Shown: positions 18,790 through 26,444 of the stretch, piece by piece
Layout of the letters: each line of letters opens with the position of its first letter
Numbering within the stretch: the first letter of the stretch is position 1
Assembly (NCBI RefSeq): GCF_904846625.1
Contig: NZ_CAJHBL010000002.1
Coordinates: forward strand, 585,867-649,866
DNA: 64,000 nucleotides
DNA from: Psychrobacter sp. JCM 18900
GTDB lineage: Bacteria; Pseudomonadota; Gammaproteobacteria; Pseudomonadales; Moraxellaceae
Direction: 5' to 3'
Notes under the pieces: model-generated
What the model was told of the DNA's origin: nothing
What the model saw: the letters and a program-made list of their open reading frames with translations, nothing else
The model's database searches: none
Program-made: the position numbers and the translations under genes

Positions 18790-18838
18790 TGGTCTCAATA
18801 ATGATTGAATATAATGAATAGATATTGCTAGCAAAATA

Positions 18839-18874
18839 AAAGGGCAAGCACCGTTAACGATGCTTGCCTTTTTT
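18839..18874. terminator. Bidirectional terminator between DUF4124 and SIMPL genes
   Basis: GCAAGCA (18844-18850) pairs with TGCTTGC (18861-18867), extended by AAGG/CCTT. T runs occur on both strands, and it sits between two convergent genes, so it probably serves both. Confidence 0.8.
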
Positions 18875-18911
18875 GATGTAAATCACTTATTTTATTTAAC
18901 TATAAGCTGTC

Positions 18912-19628
18912 TTATTTAGTTAACTCGATGGTACCGTTAGCAGTCACCGAAATAGTGCTATTGCCAGACTCAAAGCTTTGGCTTGGTACTGACTCGTCTG
19001 CCATTCCTGATTTCATGCTCATAGCGCTATACATCGGACGTGGATAGTTGCTACCTGTGTTTAGGTTAACATTGACGACGCGGTAGCCACGAGCATCCCA
19101 AGCACGGGTAAGGCTCTTAGCTTGCTGCTGAAAAGCGCGAGAGGCTTCGGTCATTAGCTTTTGCTCTAGCGCATCTTTTTTGGTATCTGATACACCAAAG
19201 TTAAGATTGTCCATCACTAAGGTTTCTTGCAAATCAGCAATTAGTTGGCTGGTCGCTGAGAAGTCTGTACTTTTTAAGTCTATGTTTGCTTGACCTGTCC
19301 AGCCAATGATTTTATCGTTCTTGTCGTAGCGTGGATAGGTACGCTGTTGCCCTGTGCTCACGGTCACGCTAGGGTAGCGCTTGGCGATTTTCATGGCATT
19401 GTTGATTGAGGTGTTAAGCATTGTGGCTAAAGTCTTAGAGTCAGTTGCTTGTGCTTTTTTGTACAAGCTGGCGCGTACTTCGTCGTTCTGAATTTCTTCT
19501 TTTATTTCTGTCTGAAACGTCAGTTGATCATAGCCTGTTGGCTCGGCATGGGCGCTACCCATCATCGCTGTCATGAGACAAACCGTACCAGAAGCTAGTG
19601 CTGCTTTATTCAATAAAGTATTTTTCAT
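18912..19628 (-). CDS. SIMPL-domain (DUF541) periplasmic protein
   Basis: A 238-aa secreted protein: signal peptide MKNTLLNKAALASGTVCLMTAM up to about AHA (residue 28), then a SIMPL/DUF541 domain. Recognisable parts are PSVTVSTGQQRTYPRYD, the LKSTDFSATSQLIADLQ strand-helix and VSDTKKDALEQKLMTEASR. The end VTANGTIELTK is the usual terminal strand. SIMPL proteins, including E. coli YggE, are linked to oxidative stress tolerance, but the biochemical activity is not defined. The start has AGGAG upstream. It is monocistronic and convergent with the DUF4124 gene. Confidence 0.9.
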   Translation of the reverse strand: MKNTLLNKAALASGTVCLMTAMMGSAHAEPTGYDQLTFQTEIKEEIQNDEVRASLYKKAQATDSKTLATMLNTSINNAMKIAKRYPSVTVSTGQQRTYPRYDKNDKIIGWTGQANIDLKSTDFSATSQLIADLQETLVMDNLNFGVSDTKKDALEQKLMTEASRAFQQQAKSLTRAWDARGYRVVNVNLNTGSNYPRPMYSAMSMKSGMADESVPSQSFESGNSTISVTANGTIELTK

Positions 19629-19899
19629 TATTATCTCCTAAGTTGATTCTAATAATATATAAATGACAATTATCAACGCTCATTGCTCATTTATACACGA
19701 AAAGTTGTCCCTATTATTCTCTAGAAATCGACATGGGTGCAACTTCATTCACTAAAATAGCAAAATTCATATAAGTTGCTGTGAGAATTTTGTGACCTAA
19801 GTTACTGATATAATTTGTGCTCATACATTGCGAACATGAGCTAATGAACTAAATGACAGTGCTATTTAGGGTCTAAAGCAAACAGTTTTAAGATAGGGG
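19629..19899. other. Intergenic region upstream of the SIMPL gene
   Basis: AT-rich spacer between the SIMPL gene start and the SRP RNA promoter. It must hold the minus-strand SIMPL promoter. No gene or repeat is evident. Confidence 0.5.
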
Positions 19900-19927
19900 T
19901 TGTAAAATTAAAAATTTCTTGTATAAT
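19900..19927 (+). promoter_or_regulatory. Promoter of the 4.5S RNA gene
   Basis: A perfect -10 TATAAT at 19922-19927 is spaced 16 bases from TTGTAA at 19900-19905. The RNA 5' end begins six or seven bases after the -10. Confidence 0.75.
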
Positions 19928-19929
19928 TT

Positions 19930-20044
19930 GCGACTGGTGGCTCCATTGGTAGCCTCGCAACATTGTTCTATGAATCCCGCCAGGACCGGAAGGTAGCAAC
20001 GGTAATAGTTATAGTGTGTGCCGAGGATGTGCTTTTGGAGTCGC
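19930..20044 (+). ncRNA. ffs: 4.5S RNA of the signal recognition particle
   Basis: The small bacterial SRP RNA, partner of Ffh in co-translational membrane targeting. The ends pair (GCGACT at 19930-19935 with AGTCGC at 20039-20044) and the apical Ffh-binding domain is intact: CAGGACCGGAAGGTAGCAAC carries the conserved GGAAG tetraloop region and asymmetric loop. A T run follows directly (TCGCTTTTTTTT), giving an intrinsic terminator. Length, about 115 bases, is right for the family. Confidence 0.95.
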
Positions 20045-20108
20045 TTTTTTTTGCCTAAAATTTGATAATTATATTTATAAAGTATAAAAGACATATTTGT
20101 GATGTATT

Positions 20109-20137
20109 AAGCCCTTCATTGTAAAGGGCTTTTTTTT
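20109..20137 (+). terminator. Second terminator downstream of the 4.5S RNA
   Basis: AAGCCCTT at 20109-20116 pairs with AAGGGCTT, followed by eight T residues. It lies 65 bases after the SRP RNA and insulates the lemA operon. Confidence 0.85.
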
Positions 20138-20308
20138 GGTCAAAATTTTATCTGATGGTTATCTATTTGCTTATGTAGTTTTCAATTTAATTCCCTGTTC
20201 GATTTCCTTTGTAGTTCCGATCTAGTTCTAAGGTTTTATTGATTAATATGAGTTAAAATACAATGTATTAACTTTTTATTAACATTCTAGACACTTTGGA
20301 GTTTGATT

Positions 20309-20905
20309 ATGAAGATGTTTGTTTGGCTATTCATTGCATTTGTGGTGTTGGTAGTTGTGTTTGGGGTATCTATTTTTAATAGATTGGTACGCGCACGTAA
20401 CCAAGCAAAGAACGGCTTTGCGCAAATAGATGTGCAATTAAAGCGTCGTCATGATCTGATTCCAAACTTGGTCGAAACTGCCAAGCGTTATTTGAGTCAT
20501 GAAGAAGAAACACTCACTCGCGTCATTAGCGCACGTAATCACGCCCAAGATCTACAAGACTCTAATAAACATCAGCCAGACTCACTAGAGCATATGGCAC
20601 TGTTTGCAAAAGCAGAAGGTATGTTGTCCAAAGCATTGAGTCAATTCTCCGCTGTCGTCGAAGCCTACCCAGAGCTCAAAGCCGATAGTATGATCAAGGA
20701 ACTCATGGACGAATTAACCAATACGGAAAATCGCATTGGATTTGCGCGTCAGCATTATAATGATAGCGTGATGTTTTATAATAATGATCGTGAAGTATTC
20801 CCGAATAACCTCGTTAGTACGACGTTTGGCTTTCGTCCGCTCAGTCAGTTGGTATTCGAAGACAGAGAAGCGATTGCTCAGGCACCGATTGTCAACATGG
20901 GCTAA
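20309..20905 (+). CDS. lemA: LemA family protein
   Basis: About 198 aa: one N-terminal membrane span (MFVWLFIAFVVLVVVFGVSIF) and a long helical-bundle domain. Family signatures are NRLVRARNQAKNGFAQIDVQLKRRHDLIPNLVET and ENRIGFARQHYNDSVMFYN, then FPNNLV and FGFRP. Function of LemA is poorly defined; it is often paired with M48 proteases, as here. I take the ATG at 20309, seven bases after GGAG, rather than a TTG two codons upstream. The M48 protease starts 13 bases downstream, so the two are co-transcribed. Confidence 0.93.
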   Translation: MKMFVWLFIAFVVLVVVFGVSIFNRLVRARNQAKNGFAQIDVQLKRRHDLIPNLVETAKRYLSHEEETLTRVISARNHAQDLQDSNKHQPDSLEHMALFAKAEGMLSKALSQFSAVVEAYPELKADSMIKELMDELTNTENRIGFARQHYNDSVMFYNNDREVFPNNLVSTTFGFRPLSQLVFEDREAIAQAPIVNMG

Positions 20906-20918
20906 GGTTTAGACAATT

Positions 20919-23879
20919 TTGGCGAACTCTAGGCAGCCTAATCTGATGGATTTTTTTGGTGAACAGCGGATACGTACGCGGCGCAGTCTATTACTCTATG
21001 GACTATTTTTCCTGATTGTACTTGCTCATATGGCTGTAGGACTGGCTGTCATGTCTATACTGCTGACAGTATTTACAGGCAGTATATATCATTGGGTATT
21101 GGTTCTGGTCATTGTCTTGACGTTAGGCAGTTTCGTTGGTGGTAGTTTTTTAGAGTATCGACGCCTGCGAGCAGGTGGCCGCGCTATTGCTCAGCGAGTA
21201 GGAGCAGTTAGGCTGTTTATTGATAACAGTCAAGAAGCATGGGAGCACAGTCAAGGAGTCGCTCATCAACACGAAGCAGAAGAAAAGGTTCGCTATAGTT
21301 CACGTAATATAGCAGTACGTGACGAGCGCGATTTTCCGCCCGTTTATCGTCGCTACTATGAGATTGCACAGCAACTGGCTATTGCTTCAGGTTTGCAAAC
21401 CCCTATTTTGTACGTGTTACCTGACGAGCAGGGTATCAATGGTTTCGTCGCTGGTCGCCATAGCTCAGATATGGTACTCGTCGTTACTCAAGGTGCGTTA
21501 GATAAACTGTCTGATGAGGCGCTATACGGACTCATTGGTCATGAATATGGTCATATATTGCACGGTGATGCTACGTTCAACTTACAGCTGATGGTGGTAT
21601 TGGCAGGCTTGCAGATACTATACGACTGGAGTGACCCAATCTCTAATCGTCTCTCTAATTATAGTCACTTTGATAGCGATAGTATCTCTCAAAAGTCTCT
21701 ATCACAGAGACAGGTTGATATGCTAGCGCGTAACACAGAAGCGCAAACGGCCAATTTTACTACGCATAGTGAATGGGTCGCTTACTGGCAGCAGCAATCA
21801 CAACAACAGCAGTCCTCAGCCAAGCGTCAGTCTAAATGGGTACAAACGCCATCTATAATAGAGCGTCAAGCCCCGCGTAGTGTCTGGACATTGCTACTGC
21901 ATGGTTTAAGCTTCTCTAGTATGGCAAGCGCGCAGTTGATTAAGCACAGTTTTAATCGTGAGCGCGAGCTACTTGCTGACGCCACCAGTGTTCAATTGAC
22001 ACGTACGCCTGCGATTATAGAAACCTTAAAAGCCATTCATCAAGACTCGCTCGGCTCGCGTTTGTCTGGCATCGCCGATATCAATGGACTCAGTCATTTT
22101 TTCTTTGCTAGTAGTGGGGCAGACTTGGGTGATGTGTCATGGTTTGCCACCCATCCAAGCTTGACTGAGCGTATGAGCGCTATTAATGCGGATGCTTATC
22201 ATCAGTTTGCGGTACAAGTTGCCAAAGAAAAGCGAATAAATCAGCAAAAGGTTAAAGAAATATATAGGCAACGCCGCTTAGGTGATTGGGGAATAACAAA
22301 AGAAAATAGCCTAAGTGAAGATTTACTAGAAAAAAACGTGCAGCATTCGTCAATATTTGAGACTCAAAAAGCTGCAACGATTAATACAGGTGACACTAAA
22401 CAGACAAGTGACGGAAAAGTTCTTGCTGAGTCTACAAGAGACAGTCGTAATAAAGATAGTAGTAAATCAGAAGGTGATGATGGTTTAGAGTTTACCGTAG
22501 ACGCTGATGTGGTGGTCGATGGGCGGCTTCAAGTACAGGCCGAAGACGTTGGCGTTCATCAGCTATTAAAACCGTGGCAGTCCAAACCTAACGCTGATCT
22601 ACCAGAAAACACACTAATTGGATTTAATGATATTCAGAAGGTGTCACTACCTCAGTATATACTCAACCATAGTCATCATCCTCTAGGTGCGCTAGCATTA
22701 ATAGAAGCTGTCTTGCTTTGTCATCAGCATCAACTCTTATCAACGACTGCCACTTATAGTTTGAATGATATTTGGAATGAAGGCTTCTCTGATGCGACTG
22801 ACTCGACTTCCCATGAGAAAATATTACCACATAGGATAGATACTAAGCTGATGACAGTAATAGCCAGTTTGGACAGGCGTTTAGACAGCGCTTTGATTGA
22901 GCTCGCCTTAAACCAATTGCATCAAAAGAATTTATCTGAACTATCTATCGAAAATCTACAGCTCAAAAGTAAAAACGATCATAGTCACGACAGTCATCAG
23001 TACTATAAAAAACAAGAGAAATGCCGTACGATGTTGTTGCGTTATCAGCAGGGCATATTTGAGTTATTTAACCAACAGCTGACATCTGACTTAACCAAAA
23101 GCTTAGCTTATGATTCGTCAGATCAAAATATACCTAGTGATAACGCTCATGCAATTGCTCTGAATAACTCGTTAGTTTCAACACTTCAAAAATCGCCAAT
23201 ATTATCATTATGGCGAGCGCTACATTTGCAGCAGTTGCTACCGATATTGTCTGAAGTTTTACATGATACAGACGCGCAGTCTCTATGGCCGCAAATACTA
23301 AAGACTGGTATGGAAGACGTAAGGGCGCAACTAGATCCTTCGGGTCAAGTGTTTACAGGGCTTAGTAAATCAGAAGTATCAGTTGTTATCTTATTGGCTT
23401 ATCGACTATCAAAAGATGCAAAAGGCCAGATGATCTCAATGCATGACCGATCGTTATTGAGTGAAGGTAACGACAGTGTGGCGCATTATATTGTAGATTT
23501 GAGACGGCATGCGCGCTTGATTGATATTGATCTTATGACAGTAAGCGATGTTAATTTACAGTGGCTATTATTGACCGCACAGCACTTGAATAGCATTCAG
23601 TTATTGGCGATTATTTCTGCGGTTCCTGTCTCTGCCAATCACTTTATCAAGCGCGTGATAGGTGCTCAGAATGCTGATAATTATCGAGAGAAGCAACAGG
23701 ATGGTAGCCAAATAGATTATAATGAAAGTGAGATGAACCAGCCGACTCATAATGAGTATCGCCAATGGCTAAGTACGTTGCATACAGTGATGTTACACGA
23801 TACGATAATCAGCCAAGATGAATACGATTGTTTGTTGGCAATATCAGAGCGTTGGCTCGGTATTCGACAGCTGTTTTGA
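20919..23879 (+). CDS. Large M48-family membrane metalloprotease
   Basis: Up to 986 aa. Two membrane spans lie near residues 25-50 and 55-80, then an M48 peptidase domain with the zinc motif LIGHEYGHILHGD (about 205-217) and the third zinc ligand in NRERELLADATS (about 346-357). After about residue 450 comes a roughly 530-residue C-terminal part: a charged low-complexity stretch, then helical regions ending in MLHDTIISQDEYDCLLAIS, which resembles the end of TerB-like domains (inference). HtpX-type M48 proteases are about 290 aa, so this is far longer. It is co-transcribed with lemA. The start is uncertain: TTG at 20919 is assumed, ATG at 20946 is possible. Confidence 0.88.
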   Translation: MANSRQPNLMDFFGEQRIRTRRSLLLYGLFFLIVLAHMAVGLAVMSILLTVFTGSIYHWVLVLVIVLTLGSFVGGSFLEYRRLRAGGRAIAQRVGAVRLFIDNSQEAWEHSQGVAHQHEAEEKVRYSSRNIAVRDERDFPPVYRRYYEIAQQLAIASGLQTPILYVLPDEQGINGFVAGRHSSDMVLVVTQGALDKLSDEALYGLIGHEYGHILHGDATFNLQLMVVLAGLQILYDWSDPISNRLSNYSHFDSDSISQKSLSQRQVDMLARNTEAQTANFTTHSEWVAYWQQQSQQQQSSAKRQSKWVQTPSIIERQAPRSVWTLLLHGLSFSSMASAQLIKHSFNRERELLADATSVQLTRTPAIIETLKAIHQDSLGSRLSGIADINGLSHFFFASSGADLGDVSWFATHPSLTERMSAINADAYHQFAVQVAKEKRINQQKVKEIYRQRRLGDWGITKENSLSEDLLEKNVQHSSIFETQKAATINTGDTKQTSDGKVLAESTRDSRNKDSSKSEGDDGLEFTVDADVVVDGRLQVQAEDVGVHQLLKPWQSKPNADLPENTLIGFNDIQKVSLPQYILNHSHHPLGALALIEAVLLCHQHQLLSTTATYSLNDIWNEGFSDATDSTSHEKILPHRIDTKLMTVIASLDRRLDSALIELALNQLHQKNLSELSIENLQLKSKNDHSHDSHQYYKKQEKCRTMLLRYQQGIFELFNQQLTSDLTKSLAYDSSDQNIPSDNAHAIALNNSLVSTLQKSPILSLWRALHLQQLLPILSEVLHDTDAQSLWPQILKTGMEDVRAQLDPSGQVFTGLSKSEVSVVILLAYRLSKDAKGQMISMHDRSLLSEGNDSVAHYIVDLRRHARLIDIDLMTVSDVNLQWLLLTAQHLNSIQLLAIISAVPVSANHFIKRVIGAQNADNYREKQQDGSQIDYNESEMNQPTHNEYRQWLSTLHTVMLHDTIISQDEYDCLLAISERWLGIRQLF

Positions 23880-23993
23880 TGGGCATGTATTTATTACTTA
23901 ATTGATAGTACAGCGCATGCTTAATGAGAGCTGCCAAAACCATAAAAACATCTATAAATGATATAAACAAAATGAGTAGGATAGTAGAGTCGA

Positions 23994-24920
23994 ATGAGTG
24001 ATACCCAAGACCCGCTAACTGTATTACAGCGCCATATGCAGCAACGCCAAATTTTAGCGATGATGGGTATCAATCAGTGGGTGCAGCCTGAGTCAAAAAC
24101 CATCAATATGGCTGACATTGCGACAGCTTCGGTTGAGCAATCACATATTGATTCCACTGATATTGAGTCTAATAACAATGAAGTAGTAGCGAGCGTTGGA
24201 GTGGTAGATACAGTTGATCAACCGACTGATGGTTATGATATCAATGATTACAATGCTAACGGCTATGTTGCCGATGAGTATGATGCTGATTTGCAAGCTA
24301 CCACTGAACAGACGGCTAGTGAGCAAAGTCCTGTTACCTATAGTTTTGATTCCGTTGATTCGAGTGCTGCTAGTTCAAATATTGTTAGTTCAAGTACTGG
24401 GTCTAACTATCATGACATCCCAAGTACTGCATCGAACCAAACTGCTGTAACCTCTACGAATGCACCTATTGAGCAACCTCAATTTGCGCAGAATAATTTT
24501 CTACAGAGCGATTTTCCGCAAAGTAATAATGATGACAGCATAAATGATGATAGCTTAAAAAAAGTAGCACCATTTGACCTGCAAGGTGGCCGCTATGGTG
24601 ACTGGGTAATATTGGTTGATATCAAAGCGCTAAATAGTGACAGTCAAAAACTATGGCAAAACATCACCCAAGCGCTATCAATCACTTGCGAGACCACCTC
24701 ATTTCCGATTTGTGATGGTATGGATACTGCTGAGCTTGCCAATGCCAGTCTTGCAGGATATATTTTTCGAATTGGCCGAAGCGAAGAGATAAAAGTTGCT
24801 GCACTGACAGCGTTACCTGACGGCCTCCAACATCCCAATCTGACGACTGTGCCGACATTAGAAGAAATGCTCGTAGACAGTGATACTAAACGTCAGCTGT
24901 GGGAACAGATATCTCATTGA
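23994..24920 (+). CDS. Candidate DNA polymerase III psi subunit (HolD-like) with long acidic insert
   Basis: A 308-aa protein in three parts. Residues about 1-45 include ILAMMGINQWVQP, very like the E. coli HolD start LQQLGITQW. Residues about 45-195 are low-complexity, rich in Asp, Ser, Asn, Thr and Gln, and look disordered. Residues 198-308 resemble the HolD body: WVILVDIKALNSDS, IFRIGRSEEI (HolD has SWRLGTDEPL) and the ending LEEMLVDSDTKRQLWEQI (HolD has LTDLRANPTARAALWQQI). HolD links the clamp loader to chi and SSB. E. coli HolD is 137 aa, so the insert is the novelty. No rimI neighbour is present. Assignment is by eye. Confidence 0.6.
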   Translation: MSDTQDPLTVLQRHMQQRQILAMMGINQWVQPESKTINMADIATASVEQSHIDSTDIESNNNEVVASVGVVDTVDQPTDGYDINDYNANGYVADEYDADLQATTEQTASEQSPVTYSFDSVDSSAASSNIVSSSTGSNYHDIPSTASNQTAVTSTNAPIEQPQFAQNNFLQSDFPQSNNDDSINDDSLKKVAPFDLQGGRYGDWVILVDIKALNSDSQKLWQNITQALSITCETTSFPICDGMDTAELANASLAGYIFRIGRSEEIKVAALTALPDGLQHPNLTTVPTLEEMLVDSDTKRQLWEQISH

Positions 24921-25012
24921 GTTGTATAAAAACTAACATCGATACCAATGCCTTTATCAACAAACTGAAATAAAAAACATCCTTTTATTTCATCATACCT
25001 AGGACTGTGATT

Positions 25013-26140
25013 ATGCCTACAACCCCAACGTCTACAGCAACTGCCACACCGCATCGCCTGCCAAATTTTTGTGCTGGACCTGCTACCATGCCAACAGCCG
25101 TATTAGAGCGCGCACAGAGCGAACTGCTTGATTGGCAAGGTCGCGGCCTATCGGTCATGGAAGTCAGTCATCGTAGCAAAGAGTATATGGCCATTACTGA
25201 CAAAGCAGAAGCTAAGCTACGCACGCTTATGGAAATACCAGATAACTATAAAGTGCTGTTTTTGCAAGGTGGCGCTAGTTTACAGTTTTCTGCGATTCCA
25301 TTGAACCTGTTAAATGGTGGACGCGGTGACTATTTGACGACAGGCGCATGGTCAGGTAAAGCGATCAAGGAAGCCAAGCGCTATGAAGCACTGGGTCTGG
25401 GCGAGATTAACCTAGTTGCGACTGGTAAAGAGAATAACTTTACTGACGTACCAGCGCAAAGCGATTGGAATATCAGTAAAGACGCCGCTTATTTTCATTA
25501 TTGTGCCAATGAAACAATTCATGGTCTACAGATATTTGAGCCACCACAAATAGATGCACCAATCATTGCTGATATGTCATCTTGTATCTTGTCGCAGCCG
25601 ATAGACGTGTCTAAATTTGGCATGATCTACGCGGGCGCACAGAAAAACATTGGTCCTGCAGGTCTGGTTATTGTCATTATCCGTGATGATTTGATGGGGC
25701 AAGCAAGTGAATGGTGTCCTATGCTGCTGAATTATGAGCATCAAGCTGATAAAGAGTCTATGTCTAACACGCCAGCGACGTACTCTTGGTATTTAGCTGG
25801 GTTAGTGTTTGATTGGTTGGAAGAGCAGGGTGGTGTGGCTGCCATCGGTAAAATCAATCAGCAAAAAGCCGACTTACTTTATAAGACAATCGATGAGAGC
25901 AGTTTTTATAATAATCCAGTAGATTCTAAGTATCGCTCTATCATGAACGTGCCGTTTACTTTAGCAGACAGCAGCCTTGATAAAGTATTCTTAGAAGAGT
26001 CAGAAAAAGCTGGCTTGTTAAATCTGAAAGGTCATCGTGATGTGGGCGGTATGCGAGCCAGTATCTACAATGCTGTGCCACTTGAATGGGTACAGCAGTT
26101 GGTTGACTTTATGATTGCTTTTGAAAAAAAGCACGCCTAA
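25013..26140 (+). CDS. serC: Phosphoserine aminotransferase SerC
   Basis: A PLP enzyme of about 375 aa converting 3-phosphohydroxypyruvate to phosphoserine (serine pathway), also used in pyridoxal phosphate synthesis. Landmarks are FCAGPATMPTAVLERAQ, GRGLSVMEVSHRSKEY, FLQGGASLQFSAIP, the PLP lysine in YAGAQKNIGPAG, and GHRDVGGMRASIYNAV. I choose ATG 25013 with AGGA eight bases upstream over the GTG two codons earlier. It is transcribed alone and closed by a terminator. Confidence 0.98.
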   Translation: MPTTPTSTATATPHRLPNFCAGPATMPTAVLERAQSELLDWQGRGLSVMEVSHRSKEYMAITDKAEAKLRTLMEIPDNYKVLFLQGGASLQFSAIPLNLLNGGRGDYLTTGAWSGKAIKEAKRYEALGLGEINLVATGKENNFTDVPAQSDWNISKDAAYFHYCANETIHGLQIFEPPQIDAPIIADMSSCILSQPIDVSKFGMIYAGAQKNIGPAGLVIVIIRDDLMGQASEWCPMLLNYEHQADKESMSNTPATYSWYLAGLVFDWLEEQGGVAAIGKINQQKADLLYKTIDESSFYNNPVDSKYRSIMNVPFTLADSSLDKVFLEESEKAGLLNLKGHRDVGGMRASIYNAVPLEWVQQLVDFMIAFEKKHA

Positions 26141-26194
26141 GCAAAATAGTAACCGCTAGCGTAGAAAGTCTTGCTATATAAAATGTACATCAAG

Positions 26195-26228
26195 AAAGGC
26201 GCAACTAATCATGGTTGCGCCTTTTTAT
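26195..26228 (+). terminator. Rho-independent terminator of serC
   Basis: AAAGGCGCAAC pairs with GTTGCGCCTTT around a short loop, followed by a T run, about 55 bases past the serC stop. Confidence 0.9.
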
Positions 26229-26274
26229 ATTTATAAAGAGACAGTTTGGTTATGCTAGCGCGTAGTAATAATGT

Positions 26275-26327
26275 TTTGCCGTGGATATCGTTTAATGCTA
26301 TCACCATTAAACGATATCCACGGCAAA
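26275..26327. repeat. Perfect 23-bp inverted repeat with a 7-base loop
   Basis: Bases 26275-26297 are exactly complementary to 26305-26327, separated by CTATCAC. The arm begins TTTGCCGTGGATATCG. It has no T run and lies beyond the serC terminator, so it is not that gene's terminator. It is about 118 bases upstream of yejA. A weaker hairpin (TTAGGTT at 26331-26337 with AACCTAA at 26342-26348) follows directly. No second copy is in this window. Confidence 0.9.
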
Positions 26328-26444
26328 CCATTAGGTTAAAAAACCTAAGTTTGTTATGATAAAATTTTGCTATAACGCTGTTTTGCTGTCAGGCTTTACG
26401 TTTTGATATTTATATTGGTTAGCATAGAGGTTTGTTATAACGTC

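Noticed and set aside
19888..20094. 68-codon minus-strand frame over the 4.5S RNA
   Set aside because: Antisense to a structured RNA; no coding evidence.
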